Origin: Petrolisthes cinctipes
Taxonomy: Eukaryota; Arthropoda; Malacostraca; Decapoda; Porcellanidae
DNA: 64,000 nucleotides
Reading direction: 5' to 3'
Assembly: GCA_033782935.1 (NCBI GenBank)
Contig: JAWQEG010001544.1
Coordinates: 1 to 64,000 of the forward strand
The notes beneath the pieces are model-generated. The model saw only the letters and a list, made by a program, of their open reading frames with translations, had not been told where the DNA came from and did not search any database. The position numbers and the translations under genes are program-made. Numbering within the stretch: the stretch's first letter is position 1; the number at the start of each line of letters is the position of its first letter. Positions 13,379 to 26,395 of the stretch are shown one piece after another.

Positions 13379-13539
13379 CTAAGGGGAGGGTATAGTTTTG
13401 GCACTTTCGGAGATGATGATACCTCCAAACTATTCCAAGCAACAAAACACTATGATTTTTGCTCTTCTGGTCCTGTTTCCTAGCATACTTTGGAGGAATC
13501 AAGGCACTCCAATGTACCTAAAAAGAATTACCACCTTAA
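13379..13539 (+). mobile_element. Family B foldback element
   Basis: 161 bp; the left TTAA is mutated to CTAA and the arm next to it is diverged (GCACTTTCGGAGATGATG). The right end is intact. Confidence 0.75.
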
Positions 13540-13671
13540 CTAATCTAATGTATGGACAATATTTCCGTATTACACATCTGAAACTATGCCACACTGAAAT
13601 TAGGGATCACTATAGCAAACATCATGACTCATCATCTCGAAATCACAGAAGTGTAACCCCATGCATGATAT

Positions 13672-13829
13672 TTAAGGACCCTGTGATCGTGTATGAAAAT
13701 TGGAGGCTTCTGATTCCTCCTGAGCATGCCACGAAACGCGCTTCATCTATATAGGTGTGTGTGTTTCGTGGCAATATTTGAAGGACTCGTTTATCTCCAA
13801 TTTTCTGACAACATCATAGGGTCCCTTAA
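13672..13829 (-). mobile_element. Family A TTAA foldback element
   Basis: 158 bp, near-identical to the copy at 9375-9528 except in the loop, where a short GT run has grown. Confidence 0.85.
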
Positions 13830-15355
13830 AAAAAGCTTGTCATACTGTAAACAGGATAGAACTCAGAGTCGAATGCCATTGGTCTATTGAGAATAATGTA
13901 CACCAAAATAAATTAGTAATACTGTGATATGATATGGGCTGTGAATTCATTGTCATCTCTCTTCTGAACTCTGTTTTTCGAATATAACCCTTATTAAATA
14001 TTGCTAATGCTGCAAAGGGAAATAACCTACTGTAAAGGGAAGAAGAAGACCGAAAATGAAATGGAGAAAGATTTGAGCATGACAGAAGACCGCCCTAGTC
14101 CTGGAAGACCCTGTAGAACGAGGGAGGAGTTGATAGAGAGGTGGGACAGTAAGCACGACAAAAAGATTGAGAAGGGGAGATGGCAAGAAGAGGCACAGGG
14201 AAGAAAACTGCGAGTTGGGATAGTTTTTGGGGTAGATCAGGGTTGTTTGCTGGAGGCCCCTCAGTTCAGGTTACATGAATTGCTTCATTTATTTATTTCT
14301 AAACAAAATGTCATTCACGAATATTCCACTTTTGTCAGTTTTCCCATTATACACAACGTCAAAAGCCTTACTTAATAACAGAAAATACACGATAACTGTT
14401 AAAGTTTGGTTTGATCCTCATATCCGACCATCCCGACTCTTCTGTCTCTTGTTCCGAGACTACACATATGATGCCGTCCAAAATCAGTGTCACTATTCAA
14501 AACAAAGAAGACTATATACTCTTCAATCAGCCAAACCTCTGCCACTGTAACTCACACAGCTATCTTATTTGCCCAGAGGTGTGAGCCAAGAGAAACCGAT
14601 GAATGTAGACACGAGGAAAAAAAGTTGTCTTACAGGGGTAGCGGGATTTCCGAAGCCCAAATCGTGATGAGGGCACCTCCTCGCTACGCCACCACACACA
14701 ACTGCCCACGACCTTCTCAAGGGTGAGGGGATAAGAGACAGGCATTTGAGAAAAGATTGTAGGAAAGATGAGACGTGTCCTGAGAGAGAAAGAGTGATCG
14801 ATGGGACAGTTCTTATCGGTATGTTTTTTACTCTCTCCTTCCGGATCAGTGTTGGAAGTTCTTTGCAATACCAACAGGCACCGTGAGAGACTGTGATCAG
14901 AAATAAGGTATTCATAATCTTTAATGCATTATGTAGGGCTACACAAGGTAAAAAATCTATCGAGCAAGATGGGTCTGACGGTTCTGTAAATTATCGACTC
15001 AGCTCATGATGCCCCGTAAATAAACAAGCTATTTTTCAGTATCCATCGTCTGGGTGTCTTAATGTTTTACACGAATATTGCACCGATAGTTATTTTTTAC
15101 CTTGGCTACGTAGGATAGAGGTAATGTCATAGTCTATAGAATTAAACAGCATTGTTGGCATGTCCAGTCCTTTGTCGGTCTGTCTCCTGAAATTCTTCGC
15201 AGCCCCTTCTCTAAATCAGGTATAATCTGGCTTTGTATAGGAGTCCATCCCAAAGCACAAGCACAGACTGGATTGTAAAGTGTATTAAGTAAACACAATG
15301 ACAGTAAATAGGTTATGTTCCCTCTTCTCAGGAGTTAAGTGTTGTGTACGTGTTG
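13830..15355. other. No convincing gene
   Basis: A hydrophilic plus-strand frame at 14040-14230 (ERWDSKHDKKIEKGRWQEEA) lacks a donor or homologous exon nearby. The rest is unique sequence. Confidence 0.5.
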
Positions 15356-15571
15356 TACAGTCGACCTCTGGAATTCATACACAGATCATTGGTCAAGAGG
15401 GGGTCTTTATTCTGCACATACTGTAGGAATTATTTTGCTGACTGATTCAAGTATTAGCTAGATAACATTACTAGAAAAGTTTGGTGTTTGGTAATTTATG
15501 TACTAAGTTTTCTAGTTGTTATGAACCCTTGATGTCACAGGGGTGTATACGAATTCCTGAGGCCGACTGTA
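15356..15571. mobile_element. Family E TA-flanked MITE
   Basis: 216 bp. TACAGTCGACCTCTGGAATTC at the left mirrors GAATTCCTGAGGCCGACTGTA at the right, differing at a few sites. Ends in TA as Tc1/mariner-type elements do. Two relatives lie at 43594 and 44724. Confidence 0.65.
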
Positions 15572-15819
15572 CCTTAAATGCCTGAGTCCAAGGGTCGTAT
15601 GGTTCACAGGACGCCTGGAGTTTACCTTCAAAGGCCATTGGGATCGCACCAACTTCCATCCTAAATACCGAGTCCTTTATTTGTGGTTGTTTGCCGTAAC
15701 CCGTCCACACCGAGAGCATAATACTTTCTAATACAACAGTCAGGGTCAAAACGTCTGTTTCATCAATATTACTATAATTTTCTGCCCAGGGGGGCTGACT
15801 TTATTCTCTGTGAATATTA

Positions 15820-16313
15820 GCCATCCCCCACAGGGCTAGAATAAGGATTGTTGTAGGATCTGGTCACTTTCTAGTGGATTTGACGAGATCTGCCCACATG
15901 GATTAAAAATCCACTTGAGGTGTACTGCAACCGGAGTTTTTTTTTTCACTGCTGTGTGGACCGCCAGTACATGGGGTGCATTATCCCTTTGCATGCAACA
16001 GTGTAAACTCCCTCCCCCTTATGGTTCCTTCAGGGCTGGTCGCATGGAAGGTGCGGCCCCACTTGTAGCTCTTGTGGTAACGTGGACTTGGGCCCACAGC
16101 ACTGGCTGTGGGATCAAAGACCTTCCCCCCAATCTCCCTGGCGTTCGGACTCCATGGTCCAGTAAGCTCTGGTCTCATTTCCCTGGGATGTGCTTCGGTA
16201 GCCCAGGCATATAGGGCCACCCCTCCTTTATTTTAATTTTTTTTTTTTTTTTTTTTTCACTGCGACCAGAGTGTACCAGGGGTCTGTGGGGCAGGAGGCC
16301 ATTCTGCCCCGGG

Positions 16314-16344
<31 letters not shown>
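15820..16344 (+). repeat. Possible interspersed repeat ending in (CAA)n
   Basis: A GC-richer block with no open frame of note, running into GCCATTCTGCCCCGGGACAA and a (CAA)9 tail at 16317-16344. A defined 3' tail after a T run is typical of retroposons. Similar (CAA)n or (TTG)n tails occur at 6380 and 27590. Confidence 0.35.
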
Positions 16345-17023
16345 CTATAATATTGTTCTCATAATTTGATGTTTAAAAGAGATAGCGTAGCCTGTAATTA
16401 TCTTTTGTTTTACACATGTATGTGTAGGCTTCTTACTTTATATACAAATAAAGTAACTACCTTCATTCGTTCATCGGATAAATGGAACAACTTCATAACC
16501 CGTTTCAGTACACCACACCGTTAACTCTACGGTTTCATTACTTGATATTCAACAGACACAGAACCAGGAGCTGATCGACTTGATAGACTAGAGGGAGGAA
16601 TAGATAAAGAGGCAATGTTTACACTCTGAACGAAATAATATTCTTTCTAGTCATATCCACGTTCACTATATATCATAAGTATAAAAAGACACTATAGTCC
16701 ATTATGAGTCATGACTTGTTCGTCCACTGAGAGATTAACATTATACTAGTTTAGTTGCCTATATACTCGTACGTACATACAGATGTGTTATAAAGTGTAT
16801 ACGAATATAATAATTCTACTTTATGTCAGTAGTAAATATCAAGGTTCTTCCAACACTCCTTCATCTGTCCAAGGCATCACACCAGATGTAAACAATGGCG
16901 TCTCATTTACACACCCACTTCTCTCAACAACAATACTCATGTGGCCTTTGGGGACGAAATAAGTGGGCCACATTTTGCGCCAGGCTGGCCAACGTGAAGG
17001 CCGTTTCCGGGGGTGGACGATGT

Positions 17024-17030
<7 letters not shown>
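16345..17030. other. No gene seen
   Basis: AT-rich to 16830, then a GC-richer 16840-17030 block without clear coding signal. Confidence 0.55.
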
Positions 17031-17033
<3 letters not shown>

Positions 17034-17054
<21 letters not shown>

Positions 17055-17072
17055 GTGTGTGTGTGTGTGTGT
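17034..17072. repeat. (GT)n microsatellite
   Basis: GT run with one A interruption, followed by G-rich GAAGGGGGGAGGGGAGGGGG on the plus strand. Confidence 0.9.
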
Positions 17073-17395
17073 GAAGGGGGGAGGGGAGGGGGGTGGTGGC
17101 TCGGAGGTCATCTGCTCCGTGAGCTGCTAACCTGTTGTGAAATTCAGGCGATAAATCTTTTCTTTCATTTTTTCCCTTTTACAATTTTTTTTTTATTTTG
17201 CACAAGGAAGGAATGGGACGAGAGATCACGGAAGTGCTTATTTGTAAATATTATGTGTTATGCGTGTGTGCATATATATACATATACAAATATATATATA
17301 TGTGTGTGTGTGTGTGAGCTCAAAATTTTAGTTCGTGTGAAAGAGAGTCTGAGATATTACAACAATAATTTCTTTTTCATCTATCGCTCTCACTT

Positions 17396-17396
<1 letters not shown>

Positions 17397-17473
<77 letters not shown>

Positions 17474-17483
17474 TGTGTGTATG
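17397..17483. repeat. (CT)28(GT)13 compound microsatellite
   Basis: A CT run directly joined to a GT run, the kind of boundary that arises by one substitution within a growing array. Confidence 0.95.
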
Positions 17484-18544
17484 TTCTGAAGCAACATGTC
17501 ATGCTTTTACGTGTATTGAGCAATGTATAAATGTCATACTTTCTGTCAGCCATTCACGACGTCTCACGAGTTATGATGCTGGAAGAACCTCACGTTGTCT
17601 TATAAGAGCTGGAATTTCAGCAGCTGATATTTCCACATTGATCGTCTCACAGTCGTAGTAAGACAGAATTACAACAGTTATTACAACAATTATTCTCTCC
17701 AATGATCTATGGTTGAAATAGTTGTCGCTAGAAACTTGGCCTTAACAATCTGTACATAGCATACTCCACCAACAAAGATAACAGAATAATAAAGATAAAA
17801 TGATAACAACAAAGATTATACCACGTGTTGAAGAAAGATTGACAATAATAACGATAAAGTAATAACTATAAGCAAGAGGATTATGGGACCTACTGGAGGT
17901 GCCTGGAACAGAGGAGCGTCACTCTTCCTGTGCCATCCCTCGTGATCAGCATGCGAGGAGAGCCAAGATAAATAGAGAGGGAAAAGAGTGAGAGAGAGAG
18001 ATGGAAACGGACGAACGACTCACAACACACACCACACTCAGCCCGGCCAGGTAAACTACTGACTGAACTCTTCCCTCTGAATCTCTCCTTCCTCCCTTGC
18101 TACCCACCCCACCCCACCCCACCCTAACCTATCGTACAGATGCCACCCTCCCCCCCGCCATCCCCACATCCCATGTCCTCCATCTCTCTCCCTGCCTCCC
18201 CCACCCCCCATCCACCCCGCATTTCCTTCCTCCGTCCCGCCAGCGTTTATCACGTGTTTTGGATTGCAATGTAATATCTTCTCTCAGAGCTGTAGCAACG
18301 TGATAACAAACACCATTGCTATGCACGAGATGACCTAATCGTGAGAACACAATCATGAAGATAATAATATTCCTCTTATAACAAACACTCTAGTTATTTG
18401 AATGACGACGCCAATGTGGCCTTGTTGTTGTTAAAAAGACAATTCAGCACCACGATGCCCAACATAATTTTGTTTGAATTATAAAGGCAGCAGTTGTATG
18501 ACATTCTTGGGAAGTGTTCAGATGTCAAAACCAATGGTACACAT

Positions 18545-18704
18545 ACAAGGGGAAGTACAGTGTTGGTAAATCTGGAGCAACTGATTCCTCCAAACTATTT
18601 CAAGCAACAGAACTCCATTATTTTTGTTCATCTGGTCCTATTTCCTGGCATACATTAGAGGAATCAGGGCGCTCCAATGTACCAAAGGTGAATTACCCCC
18701 TTAA
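18545..18704 (+). mobile_element. Family B foldback element
   Basis: About 160 bp. The left end reads ACAAGGGGAAGTACAGTGTT, so its TTAA is lost; the right end ACCCCCTTAA is intact. Confidence 0.78.
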
Positions 18705-18884
18705 TGTTCGAGTGTGTTACCAACGTTAGGTGTATGTGTAACAGCACGTGGCAAACCCTCCCCTTCGGTTCACATGCACTCCTTGTATTGATTGACTTAC
18801 CTTCAGAATCGTTGTCGCTTTCGGTAATTCCCAGATCGATGCGGCATTCAACCACCACATGCCTTCACTGTCTCTCCCTCACAA

Positions 18885-19195
18885 TACAACTACTGACTAC
18901 CAACCAAAACTATCACCTACTATTGACTACCAACCACAGTTACTATCAGTCAGTGCCACTAAACATTGACCACTGACCACCAACCACTGACTACCAACCA
19001 CAACTACTATCAGTCAGTGCACCTAACCACTGACCACGAATCACTGTTACTATCAGTCAGTGCCACTAACCACTGACTACCAATCACTGCTACTATCAGT
19101 CAGGGCCACTAACCACTGACCACCAACCACTTCTACTATCAGTCAGTGCCACTTACCACCAACCACTGCTGATCATTAACCACTAGCTACCATCA
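18885..19195. repeat. Tandem repeat, CAACCACTGACTACCAACCA-type
   Basis: About five copies of a 55-65-bp unit containing ACTATCAGTCAGTGCCACTA. Confidence 0.8.
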
Positions 19196-19269
19196 CTACT
19201 ATTATTTTATTTTTTTTATACAATCACTTCCGTCGTAACCACTAACTCCTGGGAATACCAACACTACCA

Positions 19270-20150
19270 TCAGTCACTACCACTACTGCCACAACCACTG
19301 ACATTTAGCACCATCATCATTAGTAACTGCTAGGATTCCCACCATCACCACCATCACCACCATCACCACCACTGCCACAACCACTGACATTTAGCACCAT
19401 CATAGGTAACTGCTAGAAATCCCACCATCACTACCACTACCACTACTACCACTACTACAACCACTGACATTTAGCACCATCATCATCATCAGTAACTGCT
19501 AGGATATCCACCATCACCACCACTACTACCACTACTGCTACAACCACTGACATTTAGCACCACCATCATAGGTAATTGCTAGAAATCCCACCATCACTAC
19601 CCCCACCACTACTACCACCACTGCCACAACCACTGACATTTAGCACCATCATCATTAGTAACTGCTAGGATTCCCACCATCACCACCATCACCACCATCA
19701 CCACCACTGCCACAACCACTGACATTTAGCACCATCATCATCATCAATAACTGCTAGGATATCCACCATCACCACCACTACTACCACTACTGCTACAACC
19801 ACTGACATTTAGCACCATCATAGGTAACTGCTAGGATTCTCACTATCACCAATACCACCACTACCAAAACCACTGACATTTAGCACCATCATAGGTAACT
19901 GCTAGAAATCCCACCATCACTACCACTACCACTACTACCACTACTACAACCACTGACATTTAGCACCATCATCATCATCAATAACTGCTAGGATATCCAC
20001 CATCACCACCACTACTACCACTACTGCTACAACCACTGACATTTAGCACCATCATAGGTAACTGCTAGGATTCTCACTATCACCAATACCACCACTACCA
20101 AAACCACTGACATTTAGCACCATCATAGGTAACTGCTAGGATTCCCACCA
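19270..20150. repeat. ACC/ATC-rich minisatellite, unit about 110 bp
   Basis: Eight or nine copies of ACCACTGACATTTAGCACCA + TCATCATAGGTAACTGCTAG followed by variable ACC/ATC runs. Two units (about 19440-19620 and 19910-20060) recur as a block, so higher-order duplication took place. Confidence 0.88.
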
Positions 20151-20296
20151 TCACCTTCACCTTATCTACCACCTCTAGACATCGTTACTACACAGTGCAT
20201 TGATTATTATGTCACCTCTGTAAGTAAATGTCTGTCTGTCTTATTATGCATCGTCGGTAATTCCCAGCTTCACCGCACACACTAAAATAATGCCAT

Positions 20297-20362
20297 CACA
20301 CACACATACACACACACACACACACACACCATTCTGGATGCAACACAACACTCACCTTGGCC

Positions 20363-20414
<52 letters not shown>
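20297..20414. repeat. (CA)n arrays
   Basis: Two CA runs split by ATTCTGGATGCAACACAACA. Confidence 0.93.
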
Positions 20415-20415
<1 letters not shown>

Positions 20416-20822
20416 GAAAATTTTAATAGTATCTACCTACTGGATAAACACTGCACCTTTTTCATGTTCTAAAAAAAAAAAAAAAAAAACTTGTAACCCG
20501 TTCGATTACCGCTTCTTCAGACATAATAGCCCCTGATACGAAGAGTAATAATAGGTATAATTAGTGGATAAGTAACAACATCATAATTATGAGGAGGAGG
20601 AATCTTTATTGACAATGTTTCGCTACTGTTTCTTCAGGTCAAATACCACACTGTCAAAACCCACTTATATGCCCTTAGCACCGAGATCTCTGACAAAATA
20701 CGGTAATGTTAATAATTATAATATTATCTTGTCATATTTTTTCACATTTTCACCTAATCTGTTTTTGTTTTTTTTTCGACCTCGGCCACATTTGCTACAC
20801 CACCACACCTCTAGAAAAGGAA

Positions 20823-20884
20823 TACACACACACACACTTACACACACACACACACACACACTTGGAGTAAATATCAATTAGTAT

Positions 20885-20927
<43 letters not shown>

Positions 20928-21026
20928 ACACACACACACACACACACACCCACACACACACACACCCACACACACACACACACACACCCACACACACACA
21001 CACACCCACACACACACAAACACACA

Positions 21027-21067
<41 letters not shown>

Positions 21068-21098
21068 ACACACACCCACACACCCACACACACACACT
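20823..21098. repeat. (CA)n array with periodic CCCACA interruptions
   Basis: About 275 bp; C insertions at semi-regular spacing show expansion of CCCACACACA units of 10-26 bp. Confidence 0.92.
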
Positions 21099-21179
21099 TA
21101 CTTTTTACCCCCACCACTTCCGAATAACAATACTCCCGAAATAACAATCAGTATCACATTATTGCCTACATCTCTACAG

Positions 21180-21450
21180 ATATTATTTCCATTACCAACA
21201 TCCTCACCATTACCATCACAACCACCAACACCATCATCATCACACTCCCCACCACTACCACCACAACCACCACCACCACCAACACCATCATCATCACACT
21301 CCCCACCACTACCACCACCACAACCACCAACACCATCACCATCACCATCCCCACCATTACCACCTTCACCAAACACCCCCTCCACCTCCCCTTGTGTGTG
21401 TGTGTGTGTGTATGTGTGTGTGTATGTGTGTATGTGTGTGTGTGTGTGTG
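21180..21450. repeat. ACC/ATC microsatellite and (GT)n
   Basis: CACCACCA/ATCATCA runs with a duplicated block (CCATCATCATCACACTCCCC), then GT with TATGTG interruptions at 21393-21450. Confidence 0.88.
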
Positions 21451-21609
21451 TCGGGAACCCCAACTTCCAGCCAACAACGACCTTTTTTGCATGTTGCCTT
21501 CGCCTCACTACTGCATAAGCAAGGTTGGCCTCTGCACGTTCCCTGGTTAGAATAGTGACTGGCGCATTTTATTTCCCCAAGTCGTATGGTGGTGCCTCCT
21601 TCAGTTGAA

Positions 21610-21812
21610 TTAAGGGGGTGCGGGAGTAGGGGACAGGCTTGGGGGGGACTGGGGGGGGGGGTGCGGGAATAGGGGGACAGGCATGGGGTGGGTAGAAAGC
21701 CTGTCCCCTATTCCCGCAACCCCCTAACCCCCCCCCCCCCCAGCCTGTCCCCCTACTTCCGCACCCCCCTAAACCCCCCCAAGCTTGTCCCCCTATTCCC
21801 GCACCCTCTTAA
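21610..21812. mobile_element. Family D G/C-rich TTAA foldback element
   Basis: 203 bp. TTAAGGGGGTGCGGGAGTAG at the left mirrors CCCTATTCCCGCACCCTCTTAA at the right. G runs on one arm and C runs on the other make a very stable hairpin. Its right TTAA is also the left TTAA of the next element. Confidence 0.75.
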
Positions 21813-21970
21813 GGTGGTAATTCTTTTTTTGGTGCTTTGGAGTGCCTTGATTCTTCCAAAGTATGTTAGGAAACAGGACCAGAATAGCAAAAGTAATGGT
21901 GTTCTGTTGCTTGGAATAGTTTGGAGGATTCAGTTGCTCTAGAATTACCAATACTAAACTTCCCCCTTAA
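21809..21970 (-). mobile_element. Family B TTAA foldback element
   Basis: 162 bp in reverse orientation (TTAAGGTGGTAATTC ... AACTTCCCCCTTAA), sharing its left TTAA with the family D element. Confidence 0.83.
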
Positions 21971-22344
21971 ATCTCTGGTGCGACACGTATTAAAATTAAA
22001 ATATTGACACAAAATAATTATCAGGGTCAGAGCAAAAGATGCAACATGTATTCTTTTGGTTCTTATATTATTTATTATTCACATACGATTAGTTTACAAA
22101 TTTCTCAGGATGCTCGTCAAACACTGGTATAGTCCATGTAAAATTACTTTCATAAATACTTACAGTACTTACATAATAATTACTTTCATAAATTGGCTGG
22201 TTACATGATCTGCTCTCACCACCAAGGTTTCATCATTACTCTTTATGAACAAGAAAAAGTGAGACTGCGAGGAAAAGTGTGACGGAGCCAGGGACTGTGA
22301 GGAACGCCAGACACCCCACAACATTTCTCTCTCGTTCGTCACCT

Positions 22345-22470
22345 TCATCACTATCCCCACCATTACCACCACCACCACCACCACCACCACCACCATCATC
22401 ATCACTATCCCCACCACTACCACCACAACCACCACCACCATCATCATCATTATCCCCACCATTACCACCA
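22345..22470. repeat. ACC/ATC microsatellite
   Basis: CACCACCACC with ATCATCATC and CCCCACCATTACCACC, similar in make-up to the 21180 array. Confidence 0.88.
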
Positions 22471-22537
22471 GGTTTGGCTCACACTGACTGATGGGGTGCA
22501 CGGGCCTCTCATTAGACAACTGGACACACATATACTG

Positions 22538-22695
22538 TTAAGGGGGAAGTTTTGTATTGGTAATTCTGGAGAAACTGAATCCTCCAAACTATTCCAAGCA
22601 ACAGAACACCATTATTATTTTTGTTCATCTGGTCCTGTTTCCTAGCATACTTTGGAGGAATCAAGGCACTCCAATGTAACAAAAGTTTCCTAAGA
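22538..22695 (+). mobile_element. Family B foldback element, right end lost
   Basis: Intact TTAAGGGGGAAGTTTTGTAT left end and both arms. The right terminus stops at AACAAAAGTTTCCTAAG with no TTAA. Confidence 0.75.
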
Positions 22696-23580
22696 ATACT
22701 TTAGGTTCTACGTGTACTGTCATCTATATTTTAGTTCTATTCCTATACATGCCTGGAATGACATACCAAAAAATGAATCGACCTTCACTAAACGGGAAAG
22801 CAATTTAAACACCACTAAGCCCCTGTTACCAAATTATGGTAGTTGTATACAGTAAATATTTATTCGTAACCAATGTTTTAAGCTTATGAACAAAAAATCC
22901 ACATGAGTACAGTAGAGGCAGGGTATATAAGTACAGGTGTGACTGTGATGACCAGGTTAGGGTCATGCACTGGTGGAGAGTGAGTGCGTATGAGCATGCT
23001 CCCTCAACCACAACATCTCCTGTGGGACCTCGACCATCAACCTCCCATAACACAAGGTCCTCTTGCCCCGCTCTCCTGCTCTTGCGTGTGTGCACAATCT
23101 AACACTGATATACTAGGAGATGTCTGCTTTGCTTTCTCATGATTTTTCCACACACTTTTACAGAGGCTTCTACTAAGTTTAACCAGATTATTACACTTTT
23201 TAGTGGTTTGTAATGTAACTAACTAACTATATGTATACTTCTGGTAAAACAGATCTTTTAGAACCATTTCGCATCAGTAGTGTTGTCTAGCTCATAAACA
23301 ACACCACGTCCCAACTGATGGTATCTTAAAACAGCCTATCCATTGCAAATAACTGTTATGAGCACCATGAACTTTAGAACACGGGGGTTGAAAATTGACC
23401 AAAGTAATACCGAGGTTGAAATATAATAGTCAGCCGTTGTTTACAGATATAATGAACCCCTTTACGATGCTGTGGTGACCGTATTTCCAGTGATATTTGA
23501 GGCGCAGGTCAAGTTGACTTTCCTGAACCTATAATAGTATAATATGTCCTTTGTAATAAACTATATATAAGAACAGAGTA
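22696..23580. other. No gene seen
   Basis: Unique sequence. The 22920-23095 minus frame is short and has no splice support. Confidence 0.55.
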
Positions 23581-23599
23581 GCAAAGGAAGAAACAGGCG

Positions 23600-23922
23600 A
23601 TTAGAAGGTAAGAAGAAGGAGGGAAGGGAAGGGAATGAGGGAGGATAATAATAGGCCATGCAGGAAAAGGCGTGGAGAAATAGAGAGCGAAGGAACACAA
23701 AGAGGAGGAGGAGGAGGAGGATGGTTGGAGGTAGATAAGAAGAGACAGTAATTTTTCTTGGGGAAACCCTGAGCTGCTCCTTCCACTTACCCCCATCCCC
23801 CCACCCCCCTCTCCTTCTCCTCCTCCACCCTCCTCCACTCCTTTTCTCCTCCTCTTTTTCTTCCCTCTGGTTCTCCTTCTTCTACCTTTCTTCCCTTCTT
23901 TTGTTCGAAGATTTTCGTTCAC

Positions 23923-24000
<78 letters not shown>
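23600..24000. repeat. Purine/pyrimidine tracts and (CT)n
   Basis: GGAAGGGAAG-type purines, (GGA)7 at 23704, CTCCTC tracts and a perfect CT run at 23926-23999. Confidence 0.9.
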
Positions 24001-24001
<1 letters not shown>

Positions 24002-25187
24002 AATAAAAAAACAATGTATCATTAACTTTTTATTCTTCTGCCCAAATAATTCAACATGATAATTATATAACCAGAGGGGAGTTATTACCTGCCAATATGG
24101 ACAGTATTTTAACTAAGAATATTGACATTATTTCGGACCAAAGCAACAATATACCTTTTTCTTCTTCTTCAGGTGTCCCTCCTTTCCGTCTTTACCTCAC
24201 AAAGTCAATGAAGAGTTGGCTATTGTTATTCCTGGTGCCAGAGACGTAATATGACCAACACACAGCTTATAGCCATCAATATCTGTCAGTGGTCTGCCTT
24301 GCTCAAGATGATAATATTTTACACAAACCATATGATATCTCAGTAATGGTTAGACGATAATTATGCTGTATACATTGCCAGAAAAACTTATTGTTATCAT
24401 GATTATCACCCAAACTGCATTAATTTACATTGTTCATTGAAATATTTGTATGAATGATTGAAGGTTGATTCCAGTGGTATTTGTTCTTTAGCTTCCCAAC
24501 CAACCACACTTGTAAGGCTTCATTATTTTCCAAAAGCTGGGTATCCATATTCACAAAATCTATTAAAACAGTGAGATAATGATGATCACTGCATAGTTTA
24601 CTCACCAAATTCATTAAATAATTCAGTCATTAACAAGGCTAATATTCTTTCGTTTGCGTGCTTACAAACCACAACCAATCACTTTGGAATCAACCCTTAG
24701 TGTCCTTCCAGAATCAACCTACCAATTGATTAGTCATAGTTAGTTACTACTACTGAGATGGCTGTACAATATTCTGACAGGATGTTTCACCGCAGGATTA
24801 AGGTAGAGACACAATGGCATATTTTTAAGAAACCCTGTATAATTATCTAAAGGTTATTCGAGCCAAAAGCGTGGACTCTCTTGCATAATAGTTTCTAGAG
24901 TAAATTCCAGTGTTAGTTACAAAGTTCAAGTACAAAAAAAAAAGTGACAGAAATAGCATTACTAAAACCGAGTTACAATCTTATAAGTGTCAATAATGAA
25001 TAGCCTACAAGATAGTAAGTACTGTACATAACACCTTTAGAAATGAGAATGTAACAGGAATGGAAGTTGAGGTAGTACTAACTGTGTAAAGCTTAGAGAA
25101 GAACACCAGTAGCCAAAGTAATGTTGTGAAATGTGTAGAAATAACAGTGGTAATAAATATAATTATATATGTATACATAGGGCAGTC
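24001..25187. other. No gene seen
   Basis: AT-rich unique sequence with no open frame above 64 codons and no repeat recognised. Confidence 0.6.
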
Positions 25188-25362
25188 TTAAGGGGAGATT
25201 CTCATGTTGGTAAATTGGAAGAAGGCTACTGCTCATTCCTCCAAACTATGCCAAGAAAAACAGATGCCCTCAATGGTACTAATAGGGGATCATCTGTTTG
25301 GTGGCACAGTTTGGAGGAATCACAGACCTTCCAATTTCACCAACAAAAGAATCTCCCCTTAA
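25188..25362 (+). mobile_element. Family C TTAA foldback element (reference copy)
   Basis: 175 bp; TTAAGGGGAGATTCTCATGT mirrors AAAGAATCTCCCCTTAA. Arms TTCCTCCAAACTATGCCAAG and GTGGCACAGTTTGGAGGAAT pair across an ACAGATGCCCTCAATGGTAC loop region. Confidence 0.85.
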
Positions 25363-25416
25363 CATTGGCCACGATATTCCTATAGAGAACAATCCTCGTA
25401 GAGTGCGTGTAAGTCC

Positions 25417-25661
25417 TTAAGGGGGTGCGGGTGTTGGGGACAGGCTTGGGGGGGGGGGGGGTTTGGGGGGGCGTCAATAGGAGGACAGGCTTGATGGGGG
25501 TAGAAAGCTTGTCCCCTATTCCCGCACCCCCCTAACACCCCCCCCCAAGCCTGTCATCCTACTCCCGCACCCCCCAAAACCCCCCCAAGCCTGTCATCCT
25601 ACTCCCGCACCCCCCTAACCCCCCCCCCCCCTCCAAGCCTGTCCCCCTATTTCCGCACCCC
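25417..25661. mobile_element. Family D G/C-rich foldback element
   Basis: Left TTAAGGGGGTGCGGGTGTTG; the right arm is repeated three times (CCCCCAAGCCTGTC units), suggesting internal tandem expansion. It ends in GCACCCC directly against a truncated family A copy, without TTAA. Confidence 0.7.
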
Positions 25662-25663
25662 GA

Positions 25664-25808
25664 GATGTAGTCAGAAAATTGGAGGCCCTATAGTGAGTCC
25701 TTCAGGTATTGCCACGAAACTCCACCCATACTGAAGGAGCTTGTTTCGTGGCACAGTCAGGAGGAATCAGAAGCCACCAAGTCTCATACACGATCACAGG
25801 GTCCTTAA
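25664..25808 (+). mobile_element. Family A element, left end truncated
   Basis: Begins GATGTAGTCAGAAAATTGG, missing the first TTAAGGGACCCTGT, then runs to an intact GATCACAGGGTCCTTAA. Shares that TTAA with the following family B copy. Confidence 0.78.
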
Positions 25809-25965
25809 GGGGATATTGCAGTGTTGGTAAATAGGAAGCAACTGATTCCTACCAACTATTTATTCCAAGCAGCAGGACATCATTATTTTTCATAGTCTGG
25901 TCCGGATTCTTGGCATACGTTGGAGGAATTAAGTCGCTTTAGTGTATATCAAAGGTGTATTACTG
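25805..25965 (+). mobile_element. Family B element, diverged
   Basis: Starts TTAAGGGGATATTGCAGTGT; the arms are recognisable (GCAACTGATTCCTACCAACT ... GTTGGAGGAATTAAGTCGCT). The right end is decayed. Confidence 0.68.
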
Positions 25966-26049
25966 GTATCCCTCAAATAACTCCTCTATGTGTACTACTC
26001 GACCCTATGGTGTGGCTTCGAACGGTAGCAGTGTCAGTATAGTGTTTCT

Positions 26050-26370
<321 letters not shown>

Positions 26371-26395
26371 TCGATAGGAACTCCTTCTTCTTCTT

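Noticed and set aside
14001..14375. 124-codon hydrophilic plus frame
   Set aside because: Charged and protein-like in places, but with no acceptor or donor at usable positions, no known motif and a frame that runs into AT-rich filler.
18001..18050. Possible first exon METDERLTTHTTLSPA with donor CAG|GTAAAC
   Set aside because: Only 16 codons, no downstream partner, and set in a purine-rich tract where such patterns arise by chance.
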